Source: Nitrospirota bacterium (GTDB lineage Bacteria > Nitrospirota > Thermodesulfovibrionia > Thermodesulfovibrionales > UBA9159). Taken from it: DNA of 64,000 nt. Both the position numbers and the translations under genes were made by a program. This document shows positions 17,818 through 26,920 of this stretch, piece by piece. Below the pieces are notes generated by a model. That model was given only the letters and a program-made list of their open reading frames with translations. It was not told the DNA's origin and did not search any database. The first letter of the stretch is position 1; each line of letters opens with the position of its first letter. The stretch is from contig JAJYIF010000008.1 of assembly GCA_021790195.1 (NCBI GenBank), positions 62,001 to 126,000 on the forward strand, read 5' to 3'.

Positions 17818-18969
17818 TTACAGTTTTGCTTCTTTCCTCAGCGCTGCGGCCTTGTCCGTCCTCTCCCATGTGAAATCATTGTCGCTGCGCCCGAAATGGC
17901 CATAGGCCGCGGTCTTCCTATAAATAGGCCTTCTCAGGTCAAGGGCGTCTATTATCCCCTTGGGCGACAGGGGGAAGTTGTTTCTTATGAGCCTCACCAT
18001 ATCTTCCTGAGGCAGTTTACCCGTCCTGAAGGTGTCGACAAGTATCGAGACCGGCTCGGGCAGGCCGATTGCATATGCGATCTGCACCTCCACGCGGTCT
18101 GCGATCCCGGCAGCGACGAGGTTCTTGGCGATATACCTCGCCATATAAGCGCCCGAGCGGTCCACTTTCGTGGGGTCTTTCCCGGAAAAACATCCGCCGC
18201 CATGACTGCCGACCCCGCCGTAGCTGTCGACTATGATCTTCCTGCCGGTGAGGCCGGTGTCTCCCATGGGGCCCCCGACTACGAAGCGGCCGGTTGGATT
18301 TATGTAATACTTGATCTTTTCTTCATCGAAGAGCTCGGGCGGGACCACCGGTTTTATCACCTTCTCTATGATGTCCTCTTTCATGTCCTTCATTATTACA
18401 TCAGGGCTGTGCTGGGTCGACACCACTATAGTATCGATCCTGTGAGGCATTCCGTCCTTATATTCAATGGTCACCTGGGTCTTGCCGTCGGGACGGAGGT
18501 ATCCGAGGATATCTTTCTTCCGGACCTCGGTGAGCCTCATCGCGAGTTTATGGGCGAGCATTATAGGCATGGGCATCAGCTCCGGAGTTTCATTGCAGGC
18601 AAAGCCGAACATAAGGCCCTGATCGCCTGCCCCGCCGGTATCGACGCCCATCGCGATATCGGACGATTGTTCGTGTATTGAGGTCACAACCGCGCAGGTC
18701 TCGTAGTCGAAGCCGTATTTTGCCCTTGTGTATCCGATGTCCCTGATCGTCTCCCTCACGATGGAAGGGATATCGACGTAGCAGTTGGTCGTTATCTCTC
18801 CCGCGACAAAGGCGAGCCCGGTCGTCACCAGCGTCTCGCACGCGACCCTGCCCGTAGGGTCCTTCGACATAATGGAGTCCAATATAGAGTCTGAAATCTG
18901 ATCGGCTATTTTATCCGGATGTCCCTCGGTCACTGACTCAGAGGTGAAATAATAGTTCTTTCTCGGCAT
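17818..18969 (-). CDS. metK: S-adenosylmethionine synthetase
   Basis: 383 residues, the standard MetK length, making SAM from Met and ATP. It has the N-terminal [11 protein letters not shown], the Ser-Asp-Ser-Ile-Leu-Asp motif, the hexapeptide-like Gly-Ala-Gly-Asp-Gln-Gly, and Gly-Gly-Gly-Cys-Phe-Ser-Gly-Lys-Asp in the P-loop-like region. It also has the conserved Arg-Ser-Gly-Ala-Tyr. GGAGG precedes the ATG. It is followed by ahcY on the same strand. Confidence 0.97.
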   Translation of the reverse strand: MPRKNYYFTSESVTEGHPDKIADQISDSILDSIMSKDPTGRVACETLVTTGLAFVAGEITTNCYVDIPSIVRETIRDIGYTRAKYGFDYETCAVVTSIHEQSSDIAMGVDTGGAGDQGLMFGFACNETPELMPMPIMLAHKLAMRLTEVRKKDILGYLRPDGKTQVTIEYKDGMPHRIDTIVVSTQHSPDVIMKDMKEDIIEKVIKPVVPPELFDEEKIKYYINPTGRFVVGGPMGDTGLTGRKIIVDSYGGVGSHGGGCFSGKDPTKVDRSGAYMARYIAKNLVAAGIADRVEVQIAYAIGLPEPVSILVDTFRTGKLPQEDMVRLIRNNFPLSPKGIIDALDLRRPIYRKTAAYGHFGRSDNDFTWERTDKAAALRKEAKL

Positions 18970-19039
18970 AGTTCAAACCTCCTGGCATGGAATCAGATAT
19001 TCTAACGTCTTCGTTGAAGAAAATGGAAGAAAAAAATGG

Positions 19040-19453
19040 TTATGAAGCTGCCTTGACAGCCTTTACGATCTTGACGGCTACCCTTCTGTGTCTCGGCCCG
19101 TCAAATTCACAGAAGTAGATTGCCTGCCACGTCCCTAAGAGGAGTTTTCCGTCCTCCACGAAGACGATCTTTGAAATCCCGACGAGGGTAGATTTGATGT
19201 GGGCGTCTGCGTTTCCCTCCCTGTGGGAATAATCCGCCTCAAACGGAATGAGTCTGCTCAGGGCGGCCTGTATATCTCTCTGAACGGAGGTATCGGCCCC
19301 CTCGTTGATGGTGACGCCGGCCGTCGTGTGGGGCACATAGATATAACATATCCCGCTCGTTATCCCCTCATCTTTGATCGCTTCCTGGATCTTGTCGGTT
19401 ATATCTATGAATTCGTTCCTCGCCCTGCTCCTCACATTTATGTATTTGACCAT
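19040..19453 (-). CDS. YjbQ/UPF0047 family protein
   Basis: 137 residues, normal for this family. Signature pieces are His-Thr-Thr-Ala-Gly-Val-Thr-Ile-Asn-Glu, the His-Arg-Glu-Gly-Asn-Ala-Asp-Ala-His motif, and Leu-Gly-Thr-Trp-Gln-Ala-Ile-Tyr-Phe-Cys-Glu-Phe-Asp-Gly-Pro. Members show weak thiamine-phosphate synthase activity in E. coli, but their physiological role is not settled. Its start abuts the lpxK stop, so the two genes are cotranscribed and probably translationally coupled. Confidence 0.92.
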   Translation of the reverse strand: MVKYINVRSRARNEFIDITDKIQEAIKDEGITSGICYIYVPHTTAGVTINEGADTSVQRDIQAALSRLIPFEADYSHREGNADAHIKSTLVGISKIVFVEDGKLLLGTWQAIYFCEFDGPRHRRVAVKIVKAVKAAS

Positions 19454-20479
19454 CTAATCCCCGCTGAATATTGTCTTATAAAAGCTTTCTTCGATCTTGA
19501 ATTCAATGCGCAACGCCACAAGGTTTTCAGGCGGTCCCAAATCCGACATTTTAATTATATCTTTTTCGGTCGTAACAATCCAGTCGGAGCCCGATTTCTG
19601 CGCGGCTTCCTTGATCCGGCGCAAGTCTTCGGCCCTGTATTTGTGGTGGTCCCTATATGCAAGAAATCCCTTCACATCAACTCCGACTCCGGCCAGAGAC
19701 TCCCTGAAAGAGACGGGATTTGCGATACCGCAAAAAAGGAATGCGCCTTTTCCTGAAAGAGTCGCAAGGGGCAATTCCGTGTCCGACAAGGTCCTGAAGA
19801 GGGACGGACTGTGCTCGCTCATGTAAATCGGAGCATGTGGATTGTATCTGCTGATTTCGTCCCTTAAAACAGTTACGTCAGAGCGTCCGGCTGGTCCGGG
19901 GCCTGTTTTTGTAAGCACGATCACGTCAGCCCTTCTAATCTCATGCAGAGGCTCGCGCAGGACACCCGAGGGGAACAACTTTCTGTTCCCGAAGGGATTC
20001 ATGCCGTCGATCAAAAGGACATCTCTGTCTCTGTAAAGTCTCCAATGCTGAAAAGCGTCGTCGAGAAGGAAGAGAAGCCCTGGTCCTGAATCCGGGACTT
20101 CGGACTTCAGGCGCTCGAGCGCAAACATCCCACCCTCATATCTGTCGCCGCACTTGACGATGGGAATGCCTCTCAACCTCTCGGCCATAAGGGATGCCTC
20201 GTCTCCCGCCGCCGCCACATCCATTATAGGACCGTTTCCAATGCTTACAAGGCACGGCCCTTTTGCCTTTCCCCCGTATCCCCGTGTGAGGATGCAGGGC
20301 CGAAATCCCCTCTTCAATGCCTCCAGGGCGACAGCAATCACGGCGGGCGTCTTGCCTGTCCCTCCGAGAGTCAGGTTCCCCACGCTTATCACCCGCCGGG
20401 GAAGTCTCTTCCTGTTCTTCAGATCGCGGGATTTCTTGAGGGAATAACCAAGATAGTAGATAAACTCCAATGGGTCCAT
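19454..20479 (-). CDS. lpxK: Tetraacyldisaccharide 4'-kinase LpxK
   Basis: 341 residues, an inner-membrane-associated kinase of lipid A synthesis that phosphorylates the 4' position of the disaccharide. The N-terminal hydrophobic helix (residues 3-12) is short. The P-loop reads Gly-Asn-Leu-Thr-Leu-Gly-Gly-Thr-Gly-Lys-Thr-Pro (about residues 34-45). A Leu-Asp-Asp-Ala-Phe-Gln-His motif and Thr-Glu-Lys-Asp near the end are typical. It implies a lipid A-containing outer membrane. Confidence 0.95.
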   Translation of the reverse strand: MDPLEFIYYLGYSLKKSRDLKNRKRLPRRVISVGNLTLGGTGKTPAVIAVALEALKRGFRPCILTRGYGGKAKGPCLVSIGNGPIMDVAAAGDEASLMAERLRGIPIVKCGDRYEGGMFALERLKSEVPDSGPGLLFLLDDAFQHWRLYRDRDVLLIDGMNPFGNRKLFPSGVLREPLHEIRRADVIVLTKTGPGPAGRSDVTVLRDEISRYNPHAPIYMSEHSPSLFRTLSDTELPLATLSGKGAFLFCGIANPVSFRESLAGVGVDVKGFLAYRDHHKYRAEDLRRIKEAAQKSGSDWIVTTEKDIIKMSDLGPPENLVALRIEFKIEESFYKTIFSGD

Positions 20480-20557
20480 GATTGTTCAGAATCCTATCAA
20501 AACTGGAAGCAAAGTGCAAGCTTTCGGCGCCATTGCGATATGTGGTATTTTAGTGCT

Positions 20558-21343
20558 ATGTGGAGCGTCAGGATGAGGGCGTCAAGAAAGGCAAAGTTCA
20601 AAGGTCAAGGTCCAAAGGTCAAGAAGGCCAAAGATCCGCAAGCAGACGAAATCCATATATCCGGCGCGGAGGGACTTTATGGGCTTCCGGAGGTTGACAG
20701 GGTCGCGAAAGAGTATTTTATCCGGGCGATGAAGCACCAGAAGGGTATGCCGGACAGGGTTGTCATAACGTTGGAGAAGGTTGAACAGGAGCCGCGGGAG
20801 GTCCCCTTGCTTCAGTTCTCGACTGTTCAATGCGACCGTCCCGGTGAAGCGCGGAAGATCATAAGCGGACTTCTGTCCTCCGTGGGAGTGTCGGACAAGG
20901 CGATAGGAAAGGGTATCAGGGTTGTAGCATCTATGGCTATGCATGGCGCGGCCCTGATTTCATGCGAATCAGCGGCTCGCATGGAGACCGACAAACAGAG
21001 GGGGATAAGAGTGTCGCGGCTGGGCATAGATAAGGATTCCGAAAGAAAGTTGCAGAGAAGACTTTCAGAAAGCGGCATCAACACGCCAACGGTAAGAGAG
21101 GCGATAATCTTAGCCTCAAAGGTTGCATCGCACAGGGACTTGGTTGCCGAGTTGTGCGTGTCGGACGACCCTGATTACACTACCGGGTATGTGGCTTCAA
21201 GAAATCTCGGCTATGTCCGCATACCGAACATAAAAGAGAAGGGCAGCCAGTCAGGCGGGAGGGTCTTTTTTGTCAGGGAGGGTGCAAACACAGAGCGGAT
21301 CATCGAGTATCTTGAAAAAAGACCGGTCATGGTGTGGGTGTAA
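20558..21343 (+). CDS. bioW: 6-carboxyhexanoate-CoA ligase (pimeloyl-CoA synthetase) BioW
   Basis: 261 residues from the ATG at 20558, where the family start Met-Trp-Ser-Val-Arg-Met-Arg-Ala-Ser is found. It activates pimelate to pimeloyl-CoA for biotin synthesis. Further signatures are His-Ile-Ser-Gly-Ala-Glu, Met-His-Gly-Ala-Ala-Leu-Ile, Arg-Gly-Ile-Arg-Val-Ser, Thr-Thr-Gly-Tyr-Val-Ala-Ser, and Gly-Gly-Arg-Val-Phe-Phe-Val. Between the N-terminal motif and the HISGAE motif lies a Lys-rich insertion of about 18 residues coded by AAGGTCAA-type repeats. No other bio gene is in the window. Confidence 0.92.
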   Translation: MWSVRMRASRKAKFKGQGPKVKKAKDPQADEIHISGAEGLYGLPEVDRVAKEYFIRAMKHQKGMPDRVVITLEKVEQEPREVPLLQFSTVQCDRPGEARKIISGLLSSVGVSDKAIGKGIRVVASMAMHGAALISCESAARMETDKQRGIRVSRLGIDKDSERKLQRRLSESGINTPTVREAIILASKVASHRDLVAELCVSDDPDYTTGYVASRNLGYVRIPNIKEKGSQSGGRVFFVREGANTERIIEYLEKRPVMVWV

Positions 21344-21404
21344 TCAAGATTTCTTATGTGATCCTGCTGGAAACCTGAACCCATAAGGGATATAATTGTT
21401 TCCG

Positions 21405-22289
21405 ATGAGCTCGCCGATAATCCTCATAGCGAACCCGATAGCAAAAAGGGCCTCTGAGCGGAAGATCAGGAAGGCGGTGGAGCTGCTCAATTCCTCGGGA
21501 CGTGAAGTGAAGGTCTTTCTCACCGGCAAAAGGGGCGACGCTGAGGAGATGGCAAGAGAGGCGGCGGAGAGCGGGCCGTCTCTTATTATCGCCTCGGGCG
21601 GCGACGGGACCTTCAACGAGGTGATGAACGGGATTGTTGATACAGGCGCACCGATGGCTATTCTCCCCATGGGCACGACCAATGTGCTGGCAAAGGAGCT
21701 GGATGTGCCTGAGACCATAGAGGGCGCAATCGGCGTCGCCCTGAGGATGAATGTTCATATTGTCTCGGTCGGCAAAATAGATTTTCTTTCAGATTCGGCG
21801 CCTGCCACCCGCCACTTCTTCCTTATGGCAGGGATAGGCTTCGACGGCGAAACAGTGCGCTCCGTGAGCAGCGCCTTGAAGAAATGCTCTGGAAAAGGGG
21901 CGTATATTTTGGGAGGCGTGAAGACGCTCATGAAATACTGTCCCGAACCCCTGGCCTTTACGCTGGACGGAAAGAGATATACGGGTTATTCCGGCATCAT
22001 AGGCAAGGCGTCGAAGTACGGCGGCAATTTCAAAGTGACGCCGGACGCGAGACTCGGGAATCCGGATCTTTATGTATTCGTCATGCACGGCAACAAACAG
22101 GTCGATTTGGTCAGATATACCTTCGGTGTCCTGACGGGCAGGCACCTCGGCTTCAAGGACATAACGTATAGCAGGGCTTATTCCATCGATGTTGAAGGCA
22201 GCGCCTCTATTCAGATTGACGGAGACTATGTCGGCAGGACGCCTGCCAGGATCACCGTCGCCCCGGATTCCCTGAGACTCATTTATTAG
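21405..22289 (+). CDS. Diacylglycerol kinase-family lipid kinase (YegS/DgkB-like)
   Basis: 294 residues from the ATG at 21405. The nucleotide site is Gly-Gly-Asp-Gly-Thr-Phe-Asn-Glu-Val (about residues 65-73), followed by Leu-Pro-Met-Gly-Thr-Thr-Asn-Val-Leu-Ala. A Gly-Ile-Gly-Phe-Asp-Gly motif starts the C-terminal beta domain, and Gln-Ile-Asp-Gly-Asp-Tyr is near the end. These features define the DAGK catalytic family, which phosphorylates lipids or sphingoid bases at the membrane. The exact lipid is unknown. Confidence 0.9.
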   Translation: MSSPIILIANPIAKRASERKIRKAVELLNSSGREVKVFLTGKRGDAEEMAREAAESGPSLIIASGGDGTFNEVMNGIVDTGAPMAILPMGTTNVLAKELDVPETIEGAIGVALRMNVHIVSVGKIDFLSDSAPATRHFFLMAGIGFDGETVRSVSSALKKCSGKGAYILGGVKTLMKYCPEPLAFTLDGKRYTGYSGIIGKASKYGGNFKVTPDARLGNPDLYVFVMHGNKQVDLVRYTFGVLTGRHLGFKDITYSRAYSIDVEGSASIQIDGDYVGRTPARITVAPDSLRLIY

Positions 22290-22352
22290 GGCCGCCGCCC
22301 CGGGCACCGAATTATTGACAGTGCGGCGCATTATTTGTGATACTGAAAGGCG

Positions 22353-23666
22353 ATGCCGAGCCTTCTGCTGATCGATGACGAGGAAGGGATAACGCTTAGT
22401 CTCAGGGCGCTTTTCGAAAAGAAGGGCTATACATTTATCAACTGCTATGCAGGCAAGGAGGGGCTGGCCACTGCATTGAGAGAGCTCCCGGACGTGGTCC
22501 TTCTGGATATCCATCTTCCGGACATGTCCGGTATGTCGATACTGGAGCAACTCAAAGCCGTCCACCCTGATATCGCAGTGGTCATTATGACCGGTTACGG
22601 GGAGATAAAAGAGGCGGTCGAGGCGATGAAGCTCGGGGCGGAGCACTACTTCCAGAAGCCGGTCGACCTGGACGAGCTGTTTATTGTCGTCGACAGGAGC
22701 GCCAATATCGGGAGGCTAAAGCAGGAGGTCTCGATTTCGAAGAAGTCCCCCTATCCGATAGTCGGAAGAAGCAGGCAGGTGCAGGGTCTTATCCGCATGA
22801 TCAACCTTATGGCGGAGAACCATTCTACGACGGTGCTGATACAGGGTGAGACCGGCACCGGCAAGGAACTAGTCGCGCGCAACATCCACTTATCGAGCAG
22901 GAGGGCCGACAAGCTCTTTGTCGATATAAATTGCGCCTCTATCCCCGAAAATATCTTCGAGAGCGAGTTGTTCGGATATGAGATGGGCGCCTTTACCGAC
23001 GCTAAGACAACGAAGAAGGGACTCCTCGAGATCGCGGACGGCGGCACGCTTTTTCTGGATGAGGTCGCTGATATGCCTCTTGCCCTGCAGGCAAAGCTTC
23101 TGAGGGTTATCGAGACCAAGACCTTCCGCAGGGTCGGCGGCACGAGGGACATAAGGACGGACGTCAGAGTGGTCGCCGCCACGAACAAGGACCTCGGCGA
23201 CTGCGTGAAGAGGTCGGTTTTCAGGGAGGACCTCTACTACCGCCTGAATGTGATGCCCATTATGATTCCTCCCCTGAGGGAGAGGACCGAGGACATTCCC
23301 CTTCTGGCAGAGTTTTTTGTCGCTGAGAGCGCGGCGAGCATGAATAAGGTCGTCAAGACAATCGATAAGGACGCCTCGAACGCGCTTTGCGCATATGCCT
23401 GGCCGGGAAACATAAGAGAATTGAAGAATGTCATTGAAAGGGCAATGATCCTCTGCCAGGGACAGGTCATAACAAGCTCCTTCCTGGCCCTGCCTTCCCA
23501 CCCGACCGCTGATAGCGCGGTCATACTCACGCTGGACGAGGTGGAGCGCATGCATATCAAGAACGTGCTTGAATCCGCCGGAAACAACAGGACCAGGGCG
23601 TCTAAGATCCTCGGCATCTCGAGATCGACCCTGAACGAAAAGATAAAGTCATATCAACTTTCCTGA
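22353..23666 (+). CDS. Sigma-54-dependent response regulator (NtrC family)
   Basis: 437 residues. A receiver domain (residues 1-120, phospho-acceptor Asp52) precedes an AAA+ domain. The AAA+ part has Walker A Gly-Glu-Thr-Gly-Thr-Gly-Lys-Glu at 165-172, the sigma-54 contact loop Gly-Ala-Phe-Thr-Asp-Ala at 212-217 (GAFTDA rather than GAFTGA), and a Walker B Leu-Phe-Leu-Asp-Glu. A Fis-type helix-turn-helix ends the protein (Asn-Arg-Thr-Arg-Ala-Ser-Lys-Ile-Leu-Gly). Two palindromes begin at its stop codon and a -24/-12 promoter follows, so it most likely drives the chemosensory operon downstream. Confidence 0.95.
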   Translation: MPSLLLIDDEEGITLSLRALFEKKGYTFINCYAGKEGLATALRELPDVVLLDIHLPDMSGMSILEQLKAVHPDIAVVIMTGYGEIKEAVEAMKLGAEHYFQKPVDLDELFIVVDRSANIGRLKQEVSISKKSPYPIVGRSRQVQGLIRMINLMAENHSTTVLIQGETGTGKELVARNIHLSSRRADKLFVDINCASIPENIFESELFGYEMGAFTDAKTTKKGLLEIADGGTLFLDEVADMPLALQAKLLRVIETKTFRRVGGTRDIRTDVRVVAATNKDLGDCVKRSVFREDLYYRLNVMPIMIPPLRERTEDIPLLAEFFVAESAASMNKVVKTIDKDASNALCAYAWPGNIRELKNVIERAMILCQGQVITSSFLALPSHPTADSAVILTLDEVERMHIKNVLESAGNNRTRASKILGISRSTLNEKIKSYQLS

Positions 23667-23700
23667 CCGGTTTCCGGTCACACTGTCCGGTTTCCGGACA
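23664..23700. promoter_or_regulatory. Two tandem 17-bp palindromes, probable activator sites
   Basis: TGACCGGTTTCCGGTCA at 23664-23680 and TGTCCGGTTTCCGGACA at 23684-23700 are perfect dyads around a TTT centre. Their centres are 20 bases apart, about two helical turns. They lie 130-165 bases upstream of the -24/-12 promoter, as expected for upstream sites of an NtrC-type activator. The first overlaps the stop codon of the activator gene. Confidence 0.85.
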
Positions 23701-23829
23701 AACAAATATCCAGGTTTAGGTTCAAGGGGTCAACCCCAACATTGCATTCCGCCGGGGTGAAGCCCGAAAAAGCTTTATTTTTTCTTTCCAGGTCTTGACC
23801 TTAATCTCTTCCTAATTTCTTGCGTTGAC

Positions 23830-23846
23830 TGGCACTCATCTTGCTT
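23830..23846 (+). promoter_or_regulatory. Sigma-54 (-24/-12) promoter
   Basis: TGGCAC, five bases, TTGCTT matches the sigma-54 consensus with correct GG-GC spacing. It lies 48 bases before the first chemosensory gene, which has GGAGG before a GTG start. Confidence 0.9.
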
Positions 23847-23893
23847 TTCAACCCTGACAGTCCTGAAAGTAAACTCTTTGAGAGGAGGCCAAG

Positions 23894-24304
23894 GTGAAAA
23901 GAGTCTTGATAGTTGATGACGAGCCGTCAATCCTTCTGAGCCTTTCGCATCTCTTGAGCGGCGACGAAGTGGTTGCGATAACGAGCAGCAAGATCGAAGA
24001 TGCGGAGGAGGCCCTTGACCGTTATGCGTTCGATCTTGTGATAGCTGACATCCGTCTGAGCGGCATATACGGGATTGAAGGTCTTGAGCTGCTTAGTTAC
24101 ATCAAAAAGGTCCGCCCGCAGACCCCTGTTATAATAATGACGGCATACGGGTCCGATTCGATGAAGGACGCGGCTTACAAGAGGGGCGCCTTTCATTATT
24201 ATGAAAAGCCGATTGATATGAACGACCTTGCGATGAAGGCTCAGTCCTGCGGCATACCCGTGGGTCTCAATAAGAAAAGAGGAGGTGCGAAATGTCTTCC
24301 GTAA
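23894..24304 (+). CDS. Stand-alone receiver-domain protein
   Basis: 136 residues from a GTG preceded by GAGAGGAGG. It is a CheY-type receiver with Val-Asp-Asp-Glu at the start, a phospho-acceptor Asp in Val-Ile-Ala-Asp-Ile-Arg, and Lys in Tyr-Glu-Lys-Pro. A short extra stretch follows the Asp (Ser-Gly-Ile-Tyr-Gly-Ile-Glu-Gly). The C-terminal tail is basic and unassigned. It is first in the sigma-54-driven operon and overlaps the next gene by 13 bases. Confidence 0.9.
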   Translation: MKRVLIVDDEPSILLSLSHLLSGDEVVAITSSKIEDAEEALDRYAFDLVIADIRLSGIYGIEGLELLSYIKKVRPQTPVIIMTAYGSDSMKDAAYKRGAFHYYEKPIDMNDLAMKAQSCGIPVGLNKKRGGAKCLP

Positions 24305-24711
24305 AGAAGGTCCTGATTGTAGACGATTCAAAATTAATTCATCAGATGTACAGACTTGTCCTCATGAGATTCAAGGATTGCAAGCTCATCGATGCGATGA
24401 ACGGTCTTGAGGCGCTCGAGGTCCTGTCGAGGGAAGAGGGCTTCGATCTGATTCTGCTGGATATCAATATGCCCGTTATGAACGGGATCCAGTTTATGCA
24501 GAAGCTCAACGAAATGGGCGTCCACCGGAAGATACCCATCATCGTAGTCAGCACTGAAGGCAAGGAGGAGGACACGATAAGGGCGATCAATCTCGGCGCG
24601 TGGGGTTATATCGTGAAACCCTTCAAGTCCGAAAACCTCTATGATCTGATCGGGAAGGTCGTCGCCAAGAGGGACGCTGTGACGTCTGCCGGGAACGTCC
24701 CTTCAGCCTGA
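24292..24711 (+). CDS. CheY-like response regulator
   Basis: 139 residues. Receiver fold with Val-Asp-Asp-Ser, phospho-acceptor in Leu-Leu-Asp-Ile-Asn-Met-Pro, Ser/Thr in Val-Ser-Thr-Glu-Gly, and Lys in Val-Lys-Pro-Phe-Lys. It is closer to canonical CheY than the preceding receiver and is the likely phosphate acceptor from CheA. The output partner is unclear because no flagellar switch genes are nearby. The 13-base overlap with the preceding gene suggests translational coupling. Confidence 0.9.
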   Translation: MSSVKKVLIVDDSKLIHQMYRLVLMRFKDCKLIDAMNGLEALEVLSREEGFDLILLDINMPVMNGIQFMQKLNEMGVHRKIPIIVVSTEGKEEDTIRAINLGAWGYIVKPFKSENLYDLIGKVVAKRDAVTSAGNVPSA

Positions 24712-24732
24712 GGCGGCCGGGGGAGCTGGGAT

Positions 24733-26346
24733 ATGGATTATAACGAACTCATTCGCGATTACCTGGACGACGCAGCGGGGCACCTCAATGACTTCGACGT
24801 AGCGCTCCTGTCCTTCGAGAAGAACGGTATGAACAGGGACCTCATCCAGAACGTCCTGGGCTCCCTGCATACCCTTAAGGGGAATTCCGGCATGATGGGT
24901 TTCGACGCCATCAAGAGGTATGTCCACAAGATAGAAGAGCTCTTGAAGAAAGTCCTTGACGGGGAGATAGAACTCTCCGGAGCGGTTGAAGTACTTTTCG
25001 AAAGCGCGCATGTCATAAGGGGCGCTCTTCACGAGATTGAAAAGGAGCGCACCCTCCGTTCGGACCTCGGGGAGAAGATCCTAGACATCGAAAGGTTTAT
25101 GAGCGGCTCAGCTCCGGGCCCGGGCAGGGAGGAAGTGGAGCTTACGTCGTATCTCGGGACCAAGACCGACACGATCAAAGTGGATTTCAAGAAGCTCGAC
25201 GACCTTCTGAATCTCGTTGGGGAACTCGTCATTTTTAAGACGAGGCTGAACCAGATGGGCGAAAAGATAAAGACCGAAATCGTCACGAAACCCCTGGCGA
25301 ACGAGCTCAACGGGGCACTTGAATCGATGGGCAAGACCATCTCGGGACTTCAGGAGGGCATTATGAAGGCGAGGATGCTGCCGGTCAGGCACGTCTTCAA
25401 TAAGTTTCCGAGGATGGTGAGGGACCTCTCGCGGTCGATGGGAAAGGAGATGAAGCTGCTATTCGAGGGGGAAGACACGGAGATCGACAAGACCGTGATA
25501 GACGCCCTCGACGAGCCTCTTCTTCACATGATAAGAAACGCTGTGGACCACGGTATCGAAACTCCGGGCGAGAGGATTGCGAAGGGCAAGGGACGTGAGG
25601 GCCGGATTGTGCTCTCGGCTTCGCAGGAGTCAAACCATGTCGTCATAACCGTGAAGGATGACGGAAAGGGGATCGATTTCAGGTCCGTGATGGATGAGGG
25701 AGTGAAACGCGGCCTGGTCGCCCAGGACGAGACCCCGGACAATGAGACCGTCCTCTCTCTGATCTTTTCGGCGGGATTTTCGACAAGACAGGAGGCCACG
25801 GAGGTTTCGGGCAGGGGAGTGGGCCTCGATGTTGTCAGCAAGAATATCGCGAAGCTCAACGGCTTTGTCGATGTGGCAAGCACCCCGGAAGAGGGGACGA
25901 CTTTTACGATAAAGCTTCCGCTCAGTCTGGCGATAATACCCGCGTTGATGGTGGAGGCCGAGGGAGAGGTCTATGCCATGCCGATGAGCGCCGTCGACGA
26001 GAGTATCAAGGCAAAGGACGAGGATATCCATGTCATAAACAACCGCGAAGTGATACGGTTCAGGAACACGGTCTTGCCCGTGATCAGGCTGAACAGCTTT
26101 CTGGGTGTCGGAAAGAAGAGGCGGAAGAAATTTTATCTCGTGGTGATCGGCAAGGCGGACAAACGCCTCGCCGTTGCCGTCGACCGGCTCCGGGGGCAGC
26201 AGGACATTGTGATAAAGCCCCTTGATGACACCCTCGGGAAGTCCTATGGCATTGCGGGCGCTTCCATCCTAGGCGACGGAAGGATAGTTCTGATCGTGGA
26301 CATTATGTCTATTTATAGAAAAAGGGAGGTGGCCGAAAATGGGTAA
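24733..26346 (+). CDS. cheA: Chemotaxis histidine kinase CheA
   Basis: 537 residues. The P1 phosphotransfer domain has the substrate His46 (Leu-His-Thr-Leu-Lys-Gly). I see no clear P2 domain; a linker of about 30 residues leads to the P3 dimerisation helices (Asp-Leu-Leu-Asn-Leu-Val-Gly-Glu-Leu-Val). P4 carries His-Met-Ile-Arg-Asn-Ala-Val-Asp-His-Gly-Ile-Glu, Asp-Asp-Gly-Lys-Gly-Ile and Gly-Arg-Gly-Val-Gly-Leu-Asp-Val-Val. The P5 CheW-like domain ends the protein. GGGGGAGC precedes the ATG. It overlaps cheW by eight bases. Confidence 0.96.
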   Translation: MDYNELIRDYLDDAAGHLNDFDVALLSFEKNGMNRDLIQNVLGSLHTLKGNSGMMGFDAIKRYVHKIEELLKKVLDGEIELSGAVEVLFESAHVIRGALHEIEKERTLRSDLGEKILDIERFMSGSAPGPGREEVELTSYLGTKTDTIKVDFKKLDDLLNLVGELVIFKTRLNQMGEKIKTEIVTKPLANELNGALESMGKTISGLQEGIMKARMLPVRHVFNKFPRMVRDLSRSMGKEMKLLFEGEDTEIDKTVIDALDEPLLHMIRNAVDHGIETPGERIAKGKGREGRIVLSASQESNHVVITVKDDGKGIDFRSVMDEGVKRGLVAQDETPDNETVLSLIFSAGFSTRQEATEVSGRGVGLDVVSKNIAKLNGFVDVASTPEEGTTFTIKLPLSLAIIPALMVEAEGEVYAMPMSAVDESIKAKDEDIHVINNREVIRFRNTVLPVIRLNSFLGVGKKRRKKFYLVVIGKADKRLAVAVDRLRGQQDIVIKPLDDTLGKSYGIAGASILGDGRIVLIVDIMSIYRKREVAENG

Positions 26347-26902
26347 GATAACCTTGCCGCCGTCGGGACTTGCGGAAGACGTGCTGTGTGAAATGGACAG
26401 TCAGCCCGGCGAGCTTCAACTTGTTACATTCACCATCGGAGAGCACTACGGTGTTCCCATCAGCCAGGTCCAGGAGATAATCCGCGTAGGGACGGTCACA
26501 AAGGTCCCCAATTCGCTCTCTTACATGGAAGGGGTGATAAATCTGAGAGGGCGGATATTGCCTGTGCTGAACCTCAGAAAGAGGCTGCAGCTTCAGGTAA
26601 AAGACCTGACAAAGGAATCAAGGATCATAGTTGTGGAGACCGGCAACAAGACTATCGGACTTCTTGTGGATGCTGTTTCGCACGTGATCAAGGTGTCATC
26701 GGAGTCCATAGAAAAGGCGCCGGAGGAGGTACTCGAGATAGACAGCGATTATATAACAGGCGTGTGTAAGCTTCGGAACGACCTTGTGATATTGATCGAC
26801 CTGGAAAGGCTCATCAGGCGGGAGAACATAGAGATCAGAGAGGAAGACGCCGCATCGCCCCTTGCGAGGGGCATGAAGCCCGAAGGGGAGGAGAGATTAT
26901 GA
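26339..26902 (+). CDS. cheW: Chemotaxis adaptor CheW
   Basis: 187 residues, with a 30-residue N-terminal extension before the CheW fold. The core has Thr-Ile-Gly-Glu-His-Tyr-Gly-Val-Pro-Ile, Gln-Glu-Ile-Ile-Arg, Asn-Leu-Arg-Gly-Arg-Ile-Leu-Pro-Val-Leu-Asn-Leu and Gly-Leu-Leu-Val-Asp-Ala-Val. The C-terminal tail is acidic and then basic. It couples the two chemoreceptors downstream to CheA. It overlaps cheA and is followed within 20 bases by the first receptor gene. Confidence 0.95.
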   Translation: MGKITLPPSGLAEDVLCEMDSQPGELQLVTFTIGEHYGVPISQVQEIIRVGTVTKVPNSLSYMEGVINLRGRILPVLNLRKRLQLQVKDLTKESRIIVVETGNKTIGLLVDAVSHVIKVSSESIEKAPEEVLEIDSDYITGVCKLRNDLVILIDLERLIRRENIEIREEDAASPLARGMKPEGEERL

Positions 26903-26920
26903 GGAAGACGGGCTGGTGGG

